NCBI GenBank assembly: GCA_905216175.1
Contig: CAJMSV010000006.1
Location: forward strand, 1-41,763
Direction of reading: 5' to 3'
From: an uncultured bacterium
Lineage (GTDB): Bacteria > Actinomycetota > Coriobacteriia > Coriobacteriales > Coriobacteriaceae
DNA length: 41,763 nt
Of this stretch, positions 31,775-40,971 are shown one piece after another; positions within the stretch are counted from its first letter, which is position 1, and each line of letters opens with the position of its first letter. The notes under the pieces are model-generated. The model was given only the letters and a program-made list of their open reading frames with translations. It did not search any database and was not told the origin of the DNA. Made by a program: the position numbers and the translations under genes.

Positions 31775-33376
31775 GTGTCTGCAACCATCAAACCCTTCAC
31801 CGACGAGTTCGAAGAGTATGGCCGCGATGAATCTCGCGCATCGGGCGAGGCCTCGAGCATCTCGTTTCCGACAACGGAAAACGAGGTCCGTGCCATTTTG
31901 GGAAAGCTCCATGCCGAGCGTGTTCCGGTAACGGTTCAGGGCGCCCGAACCGGCCTTGCCGCCGGCGCCGTGCCCCACGGCGGGCATATCCTCAATACTT
32001 CCCGTATGAATCGCTATTTGGGCCTTCGCCGCGATGAACAAGGCCAATTTCTGCTGCGCGTGGAGCCGGGCGTTGTGCTCTCGGAGCTGCGCAAGCAGCT
32101 GAGCAAGAAGGTGCTGCCGACCGCTGGTTGGGACCAGGCATCGCTTGAAGCCTACGAGGAGTTCCAAGAGGCCCCCGAGCAGTTTTTTCCCACCGATCCC
32201 ACCGAGGCATCTGCCTGTCTGGGCGGCATGGCGGCATGTAACGCCTCCGGTGCTCGCAGCTACGCCTACGGCCCCATGCGCCCACATATCACGGGACTCC
32301 GCGTCGCGCTGGCTGATGGCGATTTGCTTGAGCTTCAGCGCGGCGAGGCTTTTGCCCAGGGCCGCCGCCTGTCGCTCGTGACGGCAGCGGGCCGTACGCT
32401 CGAGCTCGATCTTCCCGGCTATACCATGCCCAAGACAAAAAATGCCTCAGGCTATTTCGTTGCGGACGAAATGGACGCCATCGACCTCTTTATCGGTGCT
32501 TGCGGCACGCTCGGCGTTATCACCGAGCTCGAGATTGCCCTGCAGGCGGCGCCTGCGGTCGTTTGGGGTGTGAGCTGTTTCTTTGACAGCGAAGACAAGG
32601 CCGTGTCCTTCACCGATTCTGTGCGTCCCGTCCTGTCCCACGCGGCTGCCATCGAATATTTCGATGCGGGCGCCCTGGATATCCTGCGTCGTCAGCGTGA
32701 GCAGTCGACCGCGTTCGCCTCGCTGCCGGCGCTCGACAAAGAGGCCAAGGTCTGTGTCTACGTGGAGCTCGACTGCGACGACGAAGTTCAGGCGACTGAG
32801 GAGCTGTATCACTTGGGGTGGGTACTGGAGCTTGCGGGCGGCAGCGACGATGCGACATGGGTCGCGCGCACCGAGGTCGATCGCGAGTGCCAGCGGTTCT
32901 TCCGCCACGCGGTGCCCGAGAGCGTCAACATGCTTATCGACGAGCGTCGCCGCATGGATCCTACCATCACCAAGCTGGGCTCGGACATGTCGGTGCCCAA
33001 TGCACGCTTGGCCGATGTCGTCGCCCTCTATCGCCGCACGCTGGCGGAAAGCGGACTTGAGTCTGCTGCCTGGGGACACATCGGTAACAACCATCTGCAT
33101 GTGAACATTCTGCCGCGCGATGCGCAGGATTACCGCCGTGGCGGAGAACTCTTTGCCCAGTGGGCTTCCGAGGTCACGGCCATGGGCGGCGCCGTCTCTG
33201 CCGAGCACGGCGTCGGCAAGATCAAAGCGGGCTTCTTGGAGACGATGTACGGTCACGAGGCCATGGTCGAGTCGGCGCGGCTCAAGCTCCAGCTCGATCC
33301 CGACGGGCAGCTGGGTCGCGGTAACCTGTTTTCGGAGAAGCTCTTGGATGAGCTCGTCCAGAAAGGGGGCGCGTGA
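31775..33376 (+). CDS. FAD-linked 2-hydroxyacid (D-lactate) dehydrogenase
   Basis: A 533-aa flavoprotein of the GlcD/D-lactate dehydrogenase family. FAD-binding PCMH features: VTVQGARTGLAAGAVPHGG (about 51-69) and FFPTDPTEASACLGGMAACNASGAR. The C-terminal substrate/cap domain ends with GHIGNNHLHVN and GAVSAEHGVGKIK. GTG 31775 follows AGGGGGAG. The stop overlaps the start region of etfB. With EtfB and a ferredoxin-containing EtfA it matches the LDH-Etf (LctBCD-type) complex, which uses flavin-based electron confurcation to couple lactate oxidation to NAD and ferredoxin. Substrate is inferred; other 2-hydroxyacids are possible. Confidence 0.85.
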   Translation: MSATIKPFTDEFEEYGRDESRASGEASSISFPTTENEVRAILGKLHAERVPVTVQGARTGLAAGAVPHGGHILNTSRMNRYLGLRRDEQGQFLLRVEPGVVLSELRKQLSKKVLPTAGWDQASLEAYEEFQEAPEQFFPTDPTEASACLGGMAACNASGARSYAYGPMRPHITGLRVALADGDLLELQRGEAFAQGRRLSLVTAAGRTLELDLPGYTMPKTKNASGYFVADEMDAIDLFIGACGTLGVITELEIALQAAPAVVWGVSCFFDSEDKAVSFTDSVRPVLSHAAAIEYFDAGALDILRRQREQSTAFASLPALDKEAKVCVYVELDCDDEVQATEELYHLGWVLELAGGSDDATWVARTEVDRECQRFFRHAVPESVNMLIDERRRMDPTITKLGSDMSVPNARLADVVALYRRTLAESGLESAAWGHIGNNHLHVNILPRDAQDYRRGGELFAQWASEVTAMGGAVSAEHGVGKIKAGFLETMYGHEAMVESARLKLQLDPDGQLGRGNLFSEKLLDELVQKGGA

Positions 33377-33378
33377 AG

Positions 33379-34194
33379 ATGAGCGATTTCCATATGGTGG
33401 TGTGCGTCAAGGCCGTGCCGGGAAGCACCGAGGTCAAGATGGACCCCAAGACCAATACCATCGTGCGCGATGGCAAGCAGGCGGTCATTAATCCCTTTGA
33501 TGCGAGCGCTTTGGAATGCGCGCTGGCGCTGAAGGACGACTTTATCGGCTTTGGCATGGATGTGCGCGTGACGGTGGTGTCGATGGGCATCCCCGCGACC
33601 GAGTCGCTGCTGCGCGACTGCATCGCCCGAGGCGCCGACGACGCGCTGCTGCTGACCGATCGCGCCTTTGCAGGTGCCGATACCCTGGCGACCACCTATG
33701 CTCTCAAATGCGGCATCGAGGCGCTCGACGAGGACTTCGACCTGCTCATCTGCGGCAAGATGGCGGTGGATGGCGATACGGCCCAGATTGGTCCCGAGCT
33801 TGCCGGTGCCTTTGAGATTCCCTGCGTGACCGACGTGAGTTGCGTGCAGAGTGCGGGCTTTACGACCTGTGGCTCGCTGGCGCTCATTCACGGATGCGAT
33901 GCCGGCGAGGAGACGGTGTATCTTGAGATGCCGTGCGCGATGACGACTGCCAAGGAGATTGGCCAGTTGCGTATGCCGAGTATTGCCGGTATTCGCGCGG
34001 CGGAGGAGGCGGACGTGCGCGTGGTCAGTGCCGCCGACGTGAACGCCGACCCCGCGCGTTGCGGTCTTGCCGGGTCGCCGACACAGGTCGTGCGCTCGTT
34101 TGTGCCCGACCGTGACCAAACGTGCGAGGCCGTTGAGGGGGCGGCGTCCGAGCAGGCGGTAGAACTTGCCAAGATTATCGAGGGGATGGTATAG
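33379..34194 (+). CDS. etfB: Electron transfer flavoprotein beta subunit
   Basis: A 271-aa EtfB. Opens HMVVCVKAVPGSTEVKMDP, has NPFDASALECAL and the nucleotide loop LLICGKMAVDGDTAQIGPELA. In bifurcating Etf this subunit carries the second FAD and meets NAD. ATG 33379 is nine bases after AGGGGG; GTG 33373 is possible but too close. It directly follows the dehydrogenase and directly precedes etfA, giving a three-gene operon. Confidence 0.93.
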   Translation: MSDFHMVVCVKAVPGSTEVKMDPKTNTIVRDGKQAVINPFDASALECALALKDDFIGFGMDVRVTVVSMGIPATESLLRDCIARGADDALLLTDRAFAGADTLATTYALKCGIEALDEDFDLLICGKMAVDGDTAQIGPELAGAFEIPCVTDVSCVQSAGFTTCGSLALIHGCDAGEETVYLEMPCAMTTAKEIGQLRMPSIAGIRAAEEADVRVVSAADVNADPARCGLAGSPTQVVRSFVPDRDQTCEAVEGAASEQAVELAKIIEGMV

Positions 34195-35400
34195 ATGAGC
34201 GGACTGATTATCGATAGCGAAGCCTGTATCGGCTGCGGTCGCTGCGTTCGCGCCTGTGCCTCGGGCGGCATCGTAGTGGAAGGCGAGCGACCCAGCCGAT
34301 GCGCCCGCGTGACCGAAGGCTGCATCTTGTGCGGCGGGTGCGTCGATGCCTGTCCCGTCAACGCTATCTCGATCGAGCGTGACGAGGCCGCTGGTGCGGT
34401 TGACCTCGATGCGTATCGAGACATTTGGGTATTCGTGCAGACCGACGAGCACGATACAGTGACTCCCGTTGCCTATGAGCTTATGGGCAAGGGCCGCGAG
34501 CTTGCCGATGCTCGCGGCTGCCGTCTGGTGGCACTGATCGGTATGGGCCCCGAGGGTTCTCTCGGCGACCTGGAGCATCTGGTTTGCGCGGGCGCCGACG
34601 AAGTCCTGGCCTGTCGCGACGAGCGCCTGCGCCAAAACGATGCGGAGGTCTACGCCCGCTTGATCTGCGATTTGGTAGCCGAACGCAAACCCGAGGCCAT
34701 CCTATACGGTGCGACCGCTTTTGGCCGCGAACTGGCACCCGGCGTTGCCGTGCGCTTGCAGACGGGCCTTAAGGCTGACTGCACCGTACTATCGATGGAT
34801 ACGGAGACGGGACTGCTGCAACAGACGCGTCCGGCGTTTGGCGGCAACCTGATGGCCACCATCGTCTGCCCCAATCATCGTCCCCAGATGGCAACGGTTC
34901 GTCCCGGCATCTTTAAGGCGCCCGACTTCGACTACGGCCGTTCCGGCGCGATCACCCAGGTGATGCTTGCGGAAGACGTTAAGGCTCGTGTCGAGATCTC
35001 GATTCCCGCCGAGGAGTGGGGGCAGCAGGCCTCGATCGCCGATGCCAAGCGCTTGGTCGTGGTGGGCCGCGGCATTGGCTCCAAGAAGAATCTGCCCCTG
35101 ATGCGAAGGCTCGCCAAGGCTCTGGGAGCCGAGCTTGGTTGCACGCGACCTGTCGTGGAGGCCGGCTGGTTGGAGTATCGCCATCAGATTGGCCAGACCG
35201 GCGTATCGGTTTCGCCCAAGCTTCTCGTGAGTATCGGTGTTTCGGGCGCCATCCAGCATCTTGCCGGCATCGGTGGGGCGGAGTGCATTATCGCCATCAA
35301 CGAGGACCCGGATGCCCCCATTTTTGGTGCTGCCCAGTACAAGGTTGTTGGGGACGCCGTCGAGGTCGTCGAGGAGCTGCTGGCCCAGCTTGAGCGCTAG
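34195..35400 (+). CDS. etfA: EtfA with N-terminal 2[4Fe-4S] ferredoxin domain
   Basis: A 401-aa fusion: ferredoxin domain (1-60) with cysteines 11, 14, 17, 21 (CIGCGRCVRAC) and 43, 46, 49, 53 (CILCGGCVDAC), then the EtfA body. The C-terminal FAD domain shows VVGRGIGSKKNL, GQTGVSVSPKLLVSIGVSGAIQH and AINEDPDAPIF. A ferredoxin domain on EtfA is known in the LctC subunit of bifurcating lactate dehydrogenase. It starts right after the etfB stop. Its TAG stop overlaps the stop of the convergent HD gene in a shared CTAG. Confidence 0.93.
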   Translation: MSGLIIDSEACIGCGRCVRACASGGIVVEGERPSRCARVTEGCILCGGCVDACPVNAISIERDEAAGAVDLDAYRDIWVFVQTDEHDTVTPVAYELMGKGRELADARGCRLVALIGMGPEGSLGDLEHLVCAGADEVLACRDERLRQNDAEVYARLICDLVAERKPEAILYGATAFGRELAPGVAVRLQTGLKADCTVLSMDTETGLLQQTRPAFGGNLMATIVCPNHRPQMATVRPGIFKAPDFDYGRSGAITQVMLAEDVKARVEISIPAEEWGQQASIADAKRLVVVGRGIGSKKNLPLMRRLAKALGAELGCTRPVVEAGWLEYRHQIGQTGVSVSPKLLVSIGVSGAIQHLAGIGGAECIIAINEDPDAPIFGAAQYKVVGDAVEVVEELLAQLER

Positions 35401-36209
35401 GCGCGCGCCAGCCAGTCGCGCATCTCGTCCTTTAGGCACTCCCAGGTCGCTTGCGTGGTGGGATTGGTAAAGGGGCGCGTAATGCCAAAGGGTGCGTCGA
35501 GCAGGCGGTAGATATCGCCCTGTTCGCGCGCCAGCGCGCGGCTTGCTGGATAGACGAGCTCAAACATAAAGCAGACGAGCCCCACCAGGTAGTCCGCCGG
35601 CTCGTTGCGCTCGTCGCGCGCGACGCACCGCTGCTCGTCAAAGGCGGCAAGCGTCGGTGCCGCAAAGCGACTTGCTAGAAGCGCGTCCTCGTCCACCTTG
35701 AGGATAGTGTCGACGGTGCTGTCGGCGATGGTGCGCATAATGTCGATCTTGTCACCATCGCGCACGATATCGCAGAAGCTCCGCGTGTGCACGTCGAGCT
35801 GCGCGGGTAGGCGGAAATCGCTGTGATAGGCAATGCTCGCTCGGATGAGCTCATCTTCTGCCGGGTCATCGATAAAGTCTCGGATGCTCGTTACGGCGGG
35901 TGCATCGGCGGAATTCTCGCCAAAGAGGACCTCGATGCCCAGCGCCGCATGGCTCATGCTCTCGGCGTCCTTAAAGGTGTCCCAGCGTCGCAGCTGCTCA
36001 AAGCGGCCCATATCGTGTAGCAGGCCGCAAAGCCATGCCAGGTCAATATCTTCTGACGACCAGCCCTGCTCGCGCGCTACGGCATCGCATGCCTCGGCCA
36101 CGTGGTACGTATGCTCGATTTTGAGCGCGATGCGTGGGTTGGTGGCGTCGTAGGCATCGGTGTAGCTTTTGAAGGCCGCGCGCGCCCGGTCTCGATCGAT
36201 AGCTGTCAT
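35397..36209 (-). CDS. HD-domain phosphohydrolase
   Basis: A 270-aa HD-superfamily protein. Metal-ligand motifs: His33 or His36 (EHTYHV), His65-Asp66 (GLLHDMGRF), later His/Asp in SHAALG and IAYHSDF, and the final Asp in DGDKIDI. It probably hydrolyses a nucleotide or another phosphoester; the substrate is unknown. Convergent with etfA, overlapping by the 3-nt stop region. No clear partner gene. Confidence 0.82.
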   Translation of the reverse strand: MTAIDRDRARAAFKSYTDAYDATNPRIALKIEHTYHVAEACDAVAREQGWSSEDIDLAWLCGLLHDMGRFEQLRRWDTFKDAESMSHAALGIEVLFGENSADAPAVTSIRDFIDDPAEDELIRASIAYHSDFRLPAQLDVHTRSFCDIVRDGDKIDIMRTIADSTVDTILKVDEDALLASRFAAPTLAAFDEQRCVARDERNEPADYLVGLVCFMFELVYPASRALAREQGDIYRLLDAPFGITRPFTNPTTQATWECLKDEMRDWLARA

Positions 36210-36335
36210 AATGACTTCCTAAAAAGTTGTGTCTTTCGATCCGGTGGCAATTGTAGGTGAACTCGGTTGCTGTCGGATGATGATTCTGCCGTATCGCTAC
36301 ATGCGGCTCGGAGACCTTGTCAGGATGAGAAGCGT

Positions 36336-37028
36336 ATGGTGTTCAAAATCGTTAGAACCGTCTGGCCGGTGATGCTTACCTATGTTGCAATAGGCGCGCC
36401 GTGCGGAATGATCATGGGGCAGACGGGAATGGAGCCCTGGATGGTCTTTGCCCTGAGCAGCACGTTTGTGACGGGCAGCGGCCAGTTTATGATCTGCAAT
36501 CTTTGGCTGGCGGACGTGCCGGCACCTTCGATTATCGCGAGCGTTGCCGCCATCTCCTCGCGTTTTGCGCTTTACTCGGCATCGATCGCGCCGCATCTGA
36601 GGGGTGCCTCGAAGCGTCAGACGCTGGCTGTTGCCGCGACACTTACCGAGGAGGCGTATGGCATCTCGCTTGCCAAGTTGGTTGAAGGGGAGGATTGGGG
36701 CCCGCGCGAGTCCTTTGTGCTCAACGTGATCCTCATCGCAACATGGGGCGTTTCGTGTACGATGGGCGCCATCGTCGGCGCCGTTGTCGATGTTCCCACC
36801 GCCATTGCAGCCTTTGTCTGCACCTCGCTCTTTATCTGCCTGCTCTTTTCGCAGCGGCTGTCGCGCGGTAACGTTGTCGCGGCGGTTTCGGGCGCGGTGT
36901 CCGTCGCCGTATGCAAGTTCTTGGGCCTCGCGAATATTGCCGTGCCGGCAAGCGTCGTGGTCGGCATTGCCATTGCGCTGGCGTGCGATGCTGTATTTGA
37001 CGGAAGAGGTGCCCGCGATGCCCGCTAA
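36336..37028 (+). CDS. azlC: Branched-chain amino acid exporter subunit AzlC
   Basis: A 230-aa polytopic membrane protein, the large subunit of the AzlCD exporter for branched-chain amino acids. Landmarks are YVAIGAPCGMIMGQTG, STFVTGSGQFM and SSRFALYSASIAPHL near the N terminus, and about seven to eight hydrophobic segments. I chose ATG 36336; the frame is open to 36267 but that part is hydrophilic. The end overlaps azlD by 11 nt, so the two subunits are translated together. Confidence 0.9.
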   Translation: MVFKIVRTVWPVMLTYVAIGAPCGMIMGQTGMEPWMVFALSSTFVTGSGQFMICNLWLADVPAPSIIASVAAISSRFALYSASIAPHLRGASKRQTLAVAATLTEEAYGISLAKLVEGEDWGPRESFVLNVILIATWGVSCTMGAIVGAVVDVPTAIAAFVCTSLFICLLFSQRLSRGNVVAAVSGAVSVAVCKFLGLANIAVPASVVVGIAIALACDAVFDGRGARDAR

Positions 37029-37341
37029 CGAGTTCTTGGTTCTGTGGCTGTCGTCGTGGGCTGCTATCGCGTTCTTTCGCATCGCGCCGGCGTTCGCCTT
37101 GCGCGGGCGGACCCTGTCGCCCCGCATTACCGAGGCCCTGGGCTATATCCCGCCCGCTGCCTTTGCCGCGCTGGTCGCCAACGACTTGGTGAACCCCGGC
37201 GCGTTCGACGCGGGACTCTGGCCTGCCTTGGTTCCCTGGATTGCGGCCACCGGCGTCGTGGCGGTGGCAATCAAGACAAAGTCGATGTTGTGGTGCTGCG
37301 TTTCGGGCATCGTGTTCTATATCGTTTTGAGCCTCGTATAG
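37018..37341 (+). CDS. azlD: Branched-chain amino acid exporter subunit AzlD
   Basis: A 107-aa membrane protein with four hydrophobic stretches and the family pattern RITEALGYIPPAAFAALV. It partners AzlC. ATG 37018 lies within the end of azlC, behind AGAGG. Out-of-frame and short, it is easily missed if the longer ORF from 36784 is taken. Confidence 0.88.
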   Translation: MPANEFLVLWLSSWAAIAFFRIAPAFALRGRTLSPRITEALGYIPPAAFAALVANDLVNPGAFDAGLWPALVPWIAATGVVAVAIKTKSMLWCCVSGIVFYIVLSLV

Positions 37342-37482
37342 GAGCAGGACGCGTTATCGTCCCAGCTTAACGAATCGAATTTCTCACCGAGGCGGTCTGC
37401 TTCTTCTGGTACCATGGTCAAACTTTACTGTAGCAAAGCGTGACGTGGGCTTTTGTTCTGCGTCAGCGGAAATGGGGGTTTC

Positions 37483-38505
37483 ATGGCACAGGAAGCGACC
37501 GCCAACGAGCAAAAGAAATTCAAGGTCCCGCGTATCCCGGGCGACATCATGATCTATCCGATGATCGTCGGCCTTTTGCTCTCTCCCTTCTGCCCGCAGG
37601 TCTTTGAGGTCGGCGGCTTCTTTACGGCTGCCTGCCGCGGCGGCTCCAACACCATCGTTGCCGCGATCTTGCTGTTCGTGGGCGCCGGTATCAGCTTTAA
37701 GTCCACGCCGGGCGCCATCAAGACCGGCATTGTCGTGCTGATTCCTAAGCTTGTAGTGGCAGCCGCGCTGGGTCTGGGCGTCGCGTACTTCTTTAACGAT
37801 AACTTTTTAGGCCTGAGTTCGGTTTCCATCATCGGCGGCATTACGTTTTGCAACATGGCGCTCTATACGGGCATCATGGGCGAGGTCGGCGATGAGTCCG
37901 AGCAGGGCGCTGTCGGTATCCTGTTCGTTACGGCCGGCCCCGCCGTCACGATGATCATCCTTGGTGTTTCGGGTCTCGCCAACATACCCGTCGGCACCAT
38001 CATCGGATCCATCCTGCCGCTCGTTATCGGCATGGTCCTGGGCAACTTGTTCCCGTTTATCAAGAACCTGCTGATCCCCGGCGCCAATCCCGCGATCGCC
38101 GTTATCGGCTTTCAGCTCGGTGCGTCCATGAGCCTTTCGAGCTTTATCGCCGGCGGTATTTCGGGCATCCTGCTGGGCCTCATCACGCTCTTTATCGTCG
38201 GTCCCATTACCTTTGCCTTCGAGCGCTTGTGTGGCGGCAATGGTAAGGCGGCTGTGGCGTGTTCCACCATTGCCGGCACGGCCATGACCACGCCGGTCGC
38301 CCTCGCCGAGGTCGCTCCGCGCTATGCCGAGCTTGCGCCCACCGCGTATGCGCAGATCGCCACTGCCGTCATCATCACGGCAATCATGGCCCCGATTCTG
38401 ACCGGCTGGGTCGATAAGAAGTTCTGCCAGGGCAAGGAAGACCTGTCGCCTGCCGGTGTCGAGGCCATCGAAGAGGCTGTCGCGACCGACATCGATGGCG
38501 AGTAG
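37483..38505 (+). CDS. kdgT: KdgT-like 2-keto-3-deoxygluconate permease
   Basis: A 340-aa transporter with about ten membrane segments. It matches the 2-keto-3-deoxygluconate permease family: PGDIMIYPMIVGLLLSPFCP, FTAACRGGSNTIVAA, GGITFCNMALYTGIMGEVGD and AVACSTIAGTAMTTPVALAE. It imports keto-deoxy sugar acids released from pectin or glucuronate breakdown by proton symport. No catabolic kdg genes are nearby. ATG 37483 follows GGGGG; a longer ORF from 37453 is unlikely. Followed by a terminator. Confidence 0.88.
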   Translation: MAQEATANEQKKFKVPRIPGDIMIYPMIVGLLLSPFCPQVFEVGGFFTAACRGGSNTIVAAILLFVGAGISFKSTPGAIKTGIVVLIPKLVVAAALGLGVAYFFNDNFLGLSSVSIIGGITFCNMALYTGIMGEVGDESEQGAVGILFVTAGPAVTMIILGVSGLANIPVGTIIGSILPLVIGMVLGNLFPFIKNLLIPGANPAIAVIGFQLGASMSLSSFIAGGISGILLGLITLFIVGPITFAFERLCGGNGKAAVACSTIAGTAMTTPVALAEVAPRYAELAPTAYAQIATAVIITAIMAPILTGWVDKKFCQGKEDLSPAGVEAIEEAVATDIDGE

Positions 38506-38550
38506 CAATCGATACCCATCAATGATTCCGGCGTGCAACTCGCGCCGTTT

Positions 38551-38594
38551 GAGCGCCCGAACGAGAGCTGTCTTGTAGTGACGTTCGGGCGCTC
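38551..38594 (+). terminator. Terminator-like hairpin after the KdgT-like gene
   Basis: GAGCGCCCGAACG (38551-38563) pairs perfectly with 38582-38594 around an 18-nt loop. TGCTATTATT follows, a broken rather than continuous T-run. Confidence 0.6.
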
Positions 38595-38693
38595 TGCTAT
38601 TATTCCCCTTACCCCTGCGGAGAAAGGGGCGTTTATTGCCCAGACACGAATCGGGCGATTCTGACCACTTGGATATTGAAGGGAGGGCGTCTA

Positions 38694-39836
38694 GTGGTTA
38701 AGGCACTCAAGATTGAGATATTCCTGCTATGCATGATTGTTCTTATCGGGCTTGCCGTACGAAGCCGTCGCTCCCTGTTCTCGAGCACCCAGCAGCTTTT
38801 GTTTAGCATGCTGGGCTACACGTCTGCTGCCTACATTTTCTTCGATATGATCTGGACGCTTTCGGATGGTGTGGACGGCACGTTGGGCATTGCAGCCAAC
38901 TGGATTTCCAACGCGGTTTCGTTTTCGCTCTTCGCCATCGCGTGTCTCATTTGGTTTATCTATTCCGAGACGATGCAGGGTTCTCACCTTGTGACCTCGC
39001 GCTATAGGGTGGTGCTTGTAACGTTGCCTACGGCTCTGGTGGTCGTGCTGGCTTTTACCAGTTACTGGACGCACGCCCTGTTCTATATCGATTCGCAGGG
39101 CGTGTATCGTCGCGGCTTTGCCTATATGATCCAGCCCATTGTCAGCTACTGTTACGTTATACATACGTCCCTGCATGCGTTTGTGCAATCTCGCAGGGTC
39201 GAGAGCCTGCAGACGAAGGCTATCTATCGAACCTTAGCATTTTTCGCCATTCCGGCCCTGGTGGGCGGTACCTTTCAGATCGTATACTCGGTGCCTGGCC
39301 TTTGTGTCGGCATAATGATTAGCATGTTGCTGCTCTATATCATCTGCCAGGAGCAGCTCATCTCGACCGACCCGTTGACTGGCCTCAACAATCGCAACCG
39401 TTTTGAGACCTATATGCTGTCGCTCTTCTCAAATGTTGGTCATACGGACGATGTGTATCTTCTCATGATGGACGCTGACGGCTTTAAGCAGATTAACGAT
39501 CGCTATGGACATGTGGAGGGTGATCATGCTCTTCAGGTCTTATCTGCTGCGCTCAAAAAGGTCTGCACGGCGTCTGGCAGCTTTATCGCACGTTATGGCG
39601 GCGATGAGTTCGTAGTCCTTCAAAAGGCGGCAGCGGAACAGGACATCATACGTCTGTGCGCGGCAATCAACGACGAGCTCGCGCGCGCCGAGGTGCCGTA
39701 TCTGTTGCGGATGTCCATCGGCTACGCACGGGTCGGTGACGGCGTCGATACCTGGCAAGACTTGCTTCGCGCTGCCGACGCGGAGCTCTACCGCGTCAAG
39801 GCCGAGAAAAAGAAGGCCGGCGTCCAGATACGCTAG
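38694..39836 (+). CDS. Membrane GGDEF diguanylate cyclase
   Basis: A 380-aa protein: about six transmembrane segments in residues 1-215 (7TM-like sensor region) then a GGDEF domain. DPLTGLNNRNRF opens the domain, MMDADGFKQIND and RYGHVEGD follow, and the active site GGDEF is intact at 302-306. The RxxD inhibitory site five residues upstream is absent (ASGS instead), so product inhibition by that route is unlikely. Predicted to make cyclic di-GMP in response to a membrane or external cue. The start is GTG 38694 behind AGGGAGGG; a TTG at 38676 overlaps that site and is unlikely. Confidence 0.88.
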   Translation: MVKALKIEIFLLCMIVLIGLAVRSRRSLFSSTQQLLFSMLGYTSAAYIFFDMIWTLSDGVDGTLGIAANWISNAVSFSLFAIACLIWFIYSETMQGSHLVTSRYRVVLVTLPTALVVVLAFTSYWTHALFYIDSQGVYRRGFAYMIQPIVSYCYVIHTSLHAFVQSRRVESLQTKAIYRTLAFFAIPALVGGTFQIVYSVPGLCVGIMISMLLLYIICQEQLISTDPLTGLNNRNRFETYMLSLFSNVGHTDDVYLLMMDADGFKQINDRYGHVEGDHALQVLSAALKKVCTASGSFIARYGGDEFVVLQKAAAEQDIIRLCAAINDELARAEVPYLLRMSIGYARVGDGVDTWQDLLRAADAELYRVKAEKKKAGVQIR

Positions 39837-39841
39837 GAAAA

Positions 39842-39868
39842 GGGCGCACGCTGGCGTGCGTGGCGCCC
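39842..39868 (-). terminator. Intrinsic terminator of the EamA gene
   Basis: GGGCGC (39842-39847) pairs with GCGCCC (39863-39868) and ACGC/GCGT inside, with a bulge. On the minus strand TTTTCC follows, so it serves the EamA gene ending at 39937; it starts 5 bp after the GGDEF stop and might act for both. Confidence 0.6.
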
Positions 39869-39936
39869 CTCGGCTCACCGATGTACTCCATTAAGCTAAA
39901 GTATGTGAATCCCTTCTGCTAAATAAGGGCAGCTCG

Positions 39937-40872
39937 TTAGGCCTTTTTGGGCCTGTTGACGATGATGATGCCGCTGCAGACCAACAGCAGGGCAACGATG
40001 ACGGTAACGGGGCTCGTGCCAGCGCCCTCGCCGAGCAGCAGCGCGCTCAGCACCACACCAAAGACGGGGTCCATAAACCCAAAGACCGAGACGCGGCTGA
40101 CGGGGTTGACGGCAAGCAGGCGCGACCACAGCGAGTACGCGACGGCGGAAATGAGTGCCATATAAATGATGAGCGCGATGGCGGGGGCGATTTCGGTGGG
40201 GGACAACGTGCCGCCCATCAAAAACCCGATGGCGGTAAGGACCACGCCACCGACTAAAAACTGCCACCCGGCAAGCAAGACGCCGTCGTGCTCGCGCGAG
40301 AAGATGCCGATCAGGCAGGTCGATAGGGCGCCTGCAACAGTGGAAGCCAAGATAAAGCCCTCGCCGTCGAGCGTAAAGCCAAAGGTGCCGTCCGCGCCCG
40401 AAAGGTTGACAAGCGCGACGCCGGCAAAGCCCAACACGCAGCCAAGCACCTTGGCCGTATTGAGCTTCTCGGTGCGAAATGCCAGGGCGGCAAAGAGGAT
40501 TGCGAGGAAGTTGGCGCTGGCCTCGATGATGGAGCTCGACATGGCACTGGCGCGCGAGAGTCCCAGGTAGAAAAAGAAGTACTGCCCGATAGTCTGGAAG
40601 AGCGACAAGACAAAGATGGGCTTGATGTCGCGAGCCTGTGGAACGAGTGGACGGCGCTGGGCCGCGCTCATCCCAACGATAACCAGGGCACCGGCAAGCG
40701 TAAAGCGCAAACCTGCAAAGAGCAGCTGTGAGGCGCCATCGTGCGCGGGGATGCCAAAGAGTCCGTAACCGATCTTAATGCAGGGGAATGCCGACCCCCA
40801 GAGCGCACAGCAGACGAGGCAACCCAGGATGAGTCCGGGCAGGGTGGCGAGATACGGCTTGCGGCTTTCCAT
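39937..40872 (-). CDS. EamA/DMT-family transporter
   Basis: A 311-aa membrane protein with two EamA repeats and ten predicted helices (LPGLILGCLVCCALWGSAFP to VIVALLLVCSGIIIV). The second repeat carries SLWSRLLAVNPVSRVSVFGFMDPVFGVVLS. Family members export amino acids or other metabolites; the substrate is unknown. ATG 40872 has AGGAAGGA upstream; an extension to 40914 lacks a site. Single gene with its own terminator. Confidence 0.9.
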   Translation of the reverse strand: MESRKPYLATLPGLILGCLVCCALWGSAFPCIKIGYGLFGIPAHDGASQLLFAGLRFTLAGALVIVGMSAAQRRPLVPQARDIKPIFVLSLFQTIGQYFFFYLGLSRASAMSSSIIEASANFLAILFAALAFRTEKLNTAKVLGCVLGFAGVALVNLSGADGTFGFTLDGEGFILASTVAGALSTCLIGIFSREHDGVLLAGWQFLVGGVVLTAIGFLMGGTLSPTEIAPAIALIIYMALISAVAYSLWSRLLAVNPVSRVSVFGFMDPVFGVVLSALLLGEGAGTSPVTVIVALLLVCSGIIIVNRPKKA

Positions 40873-40905
40873 AATGTCCTTCCTATACGCGCAAAGCAAA
40901 AAAGA

Positions 40906-40934
40906 ACCCGCCACCGGGCGTGCCGATGGCGGGT
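40906..40934 (-). terminator. Intrinsic terminator of purL
   Basis: On the minus strand ACCCGCCA (40934-40927) pairs with TGGCGGGT (40913-40906) around a GC-rich loop and is followed by TCTTTTTTG. It lies about 40 bp after the purL stop. Confidence 0.8.
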
Positions 40935-40971
40935 GTTGTTACCCGAAGGGATTGTACCCGATGGGAAAGGT

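Noticed and set aside
33253..34635. 460-aa minus-strand ORF
   Set aside because: Antisense to the dehydrogenase end, etfB and etfA start, all well supported.
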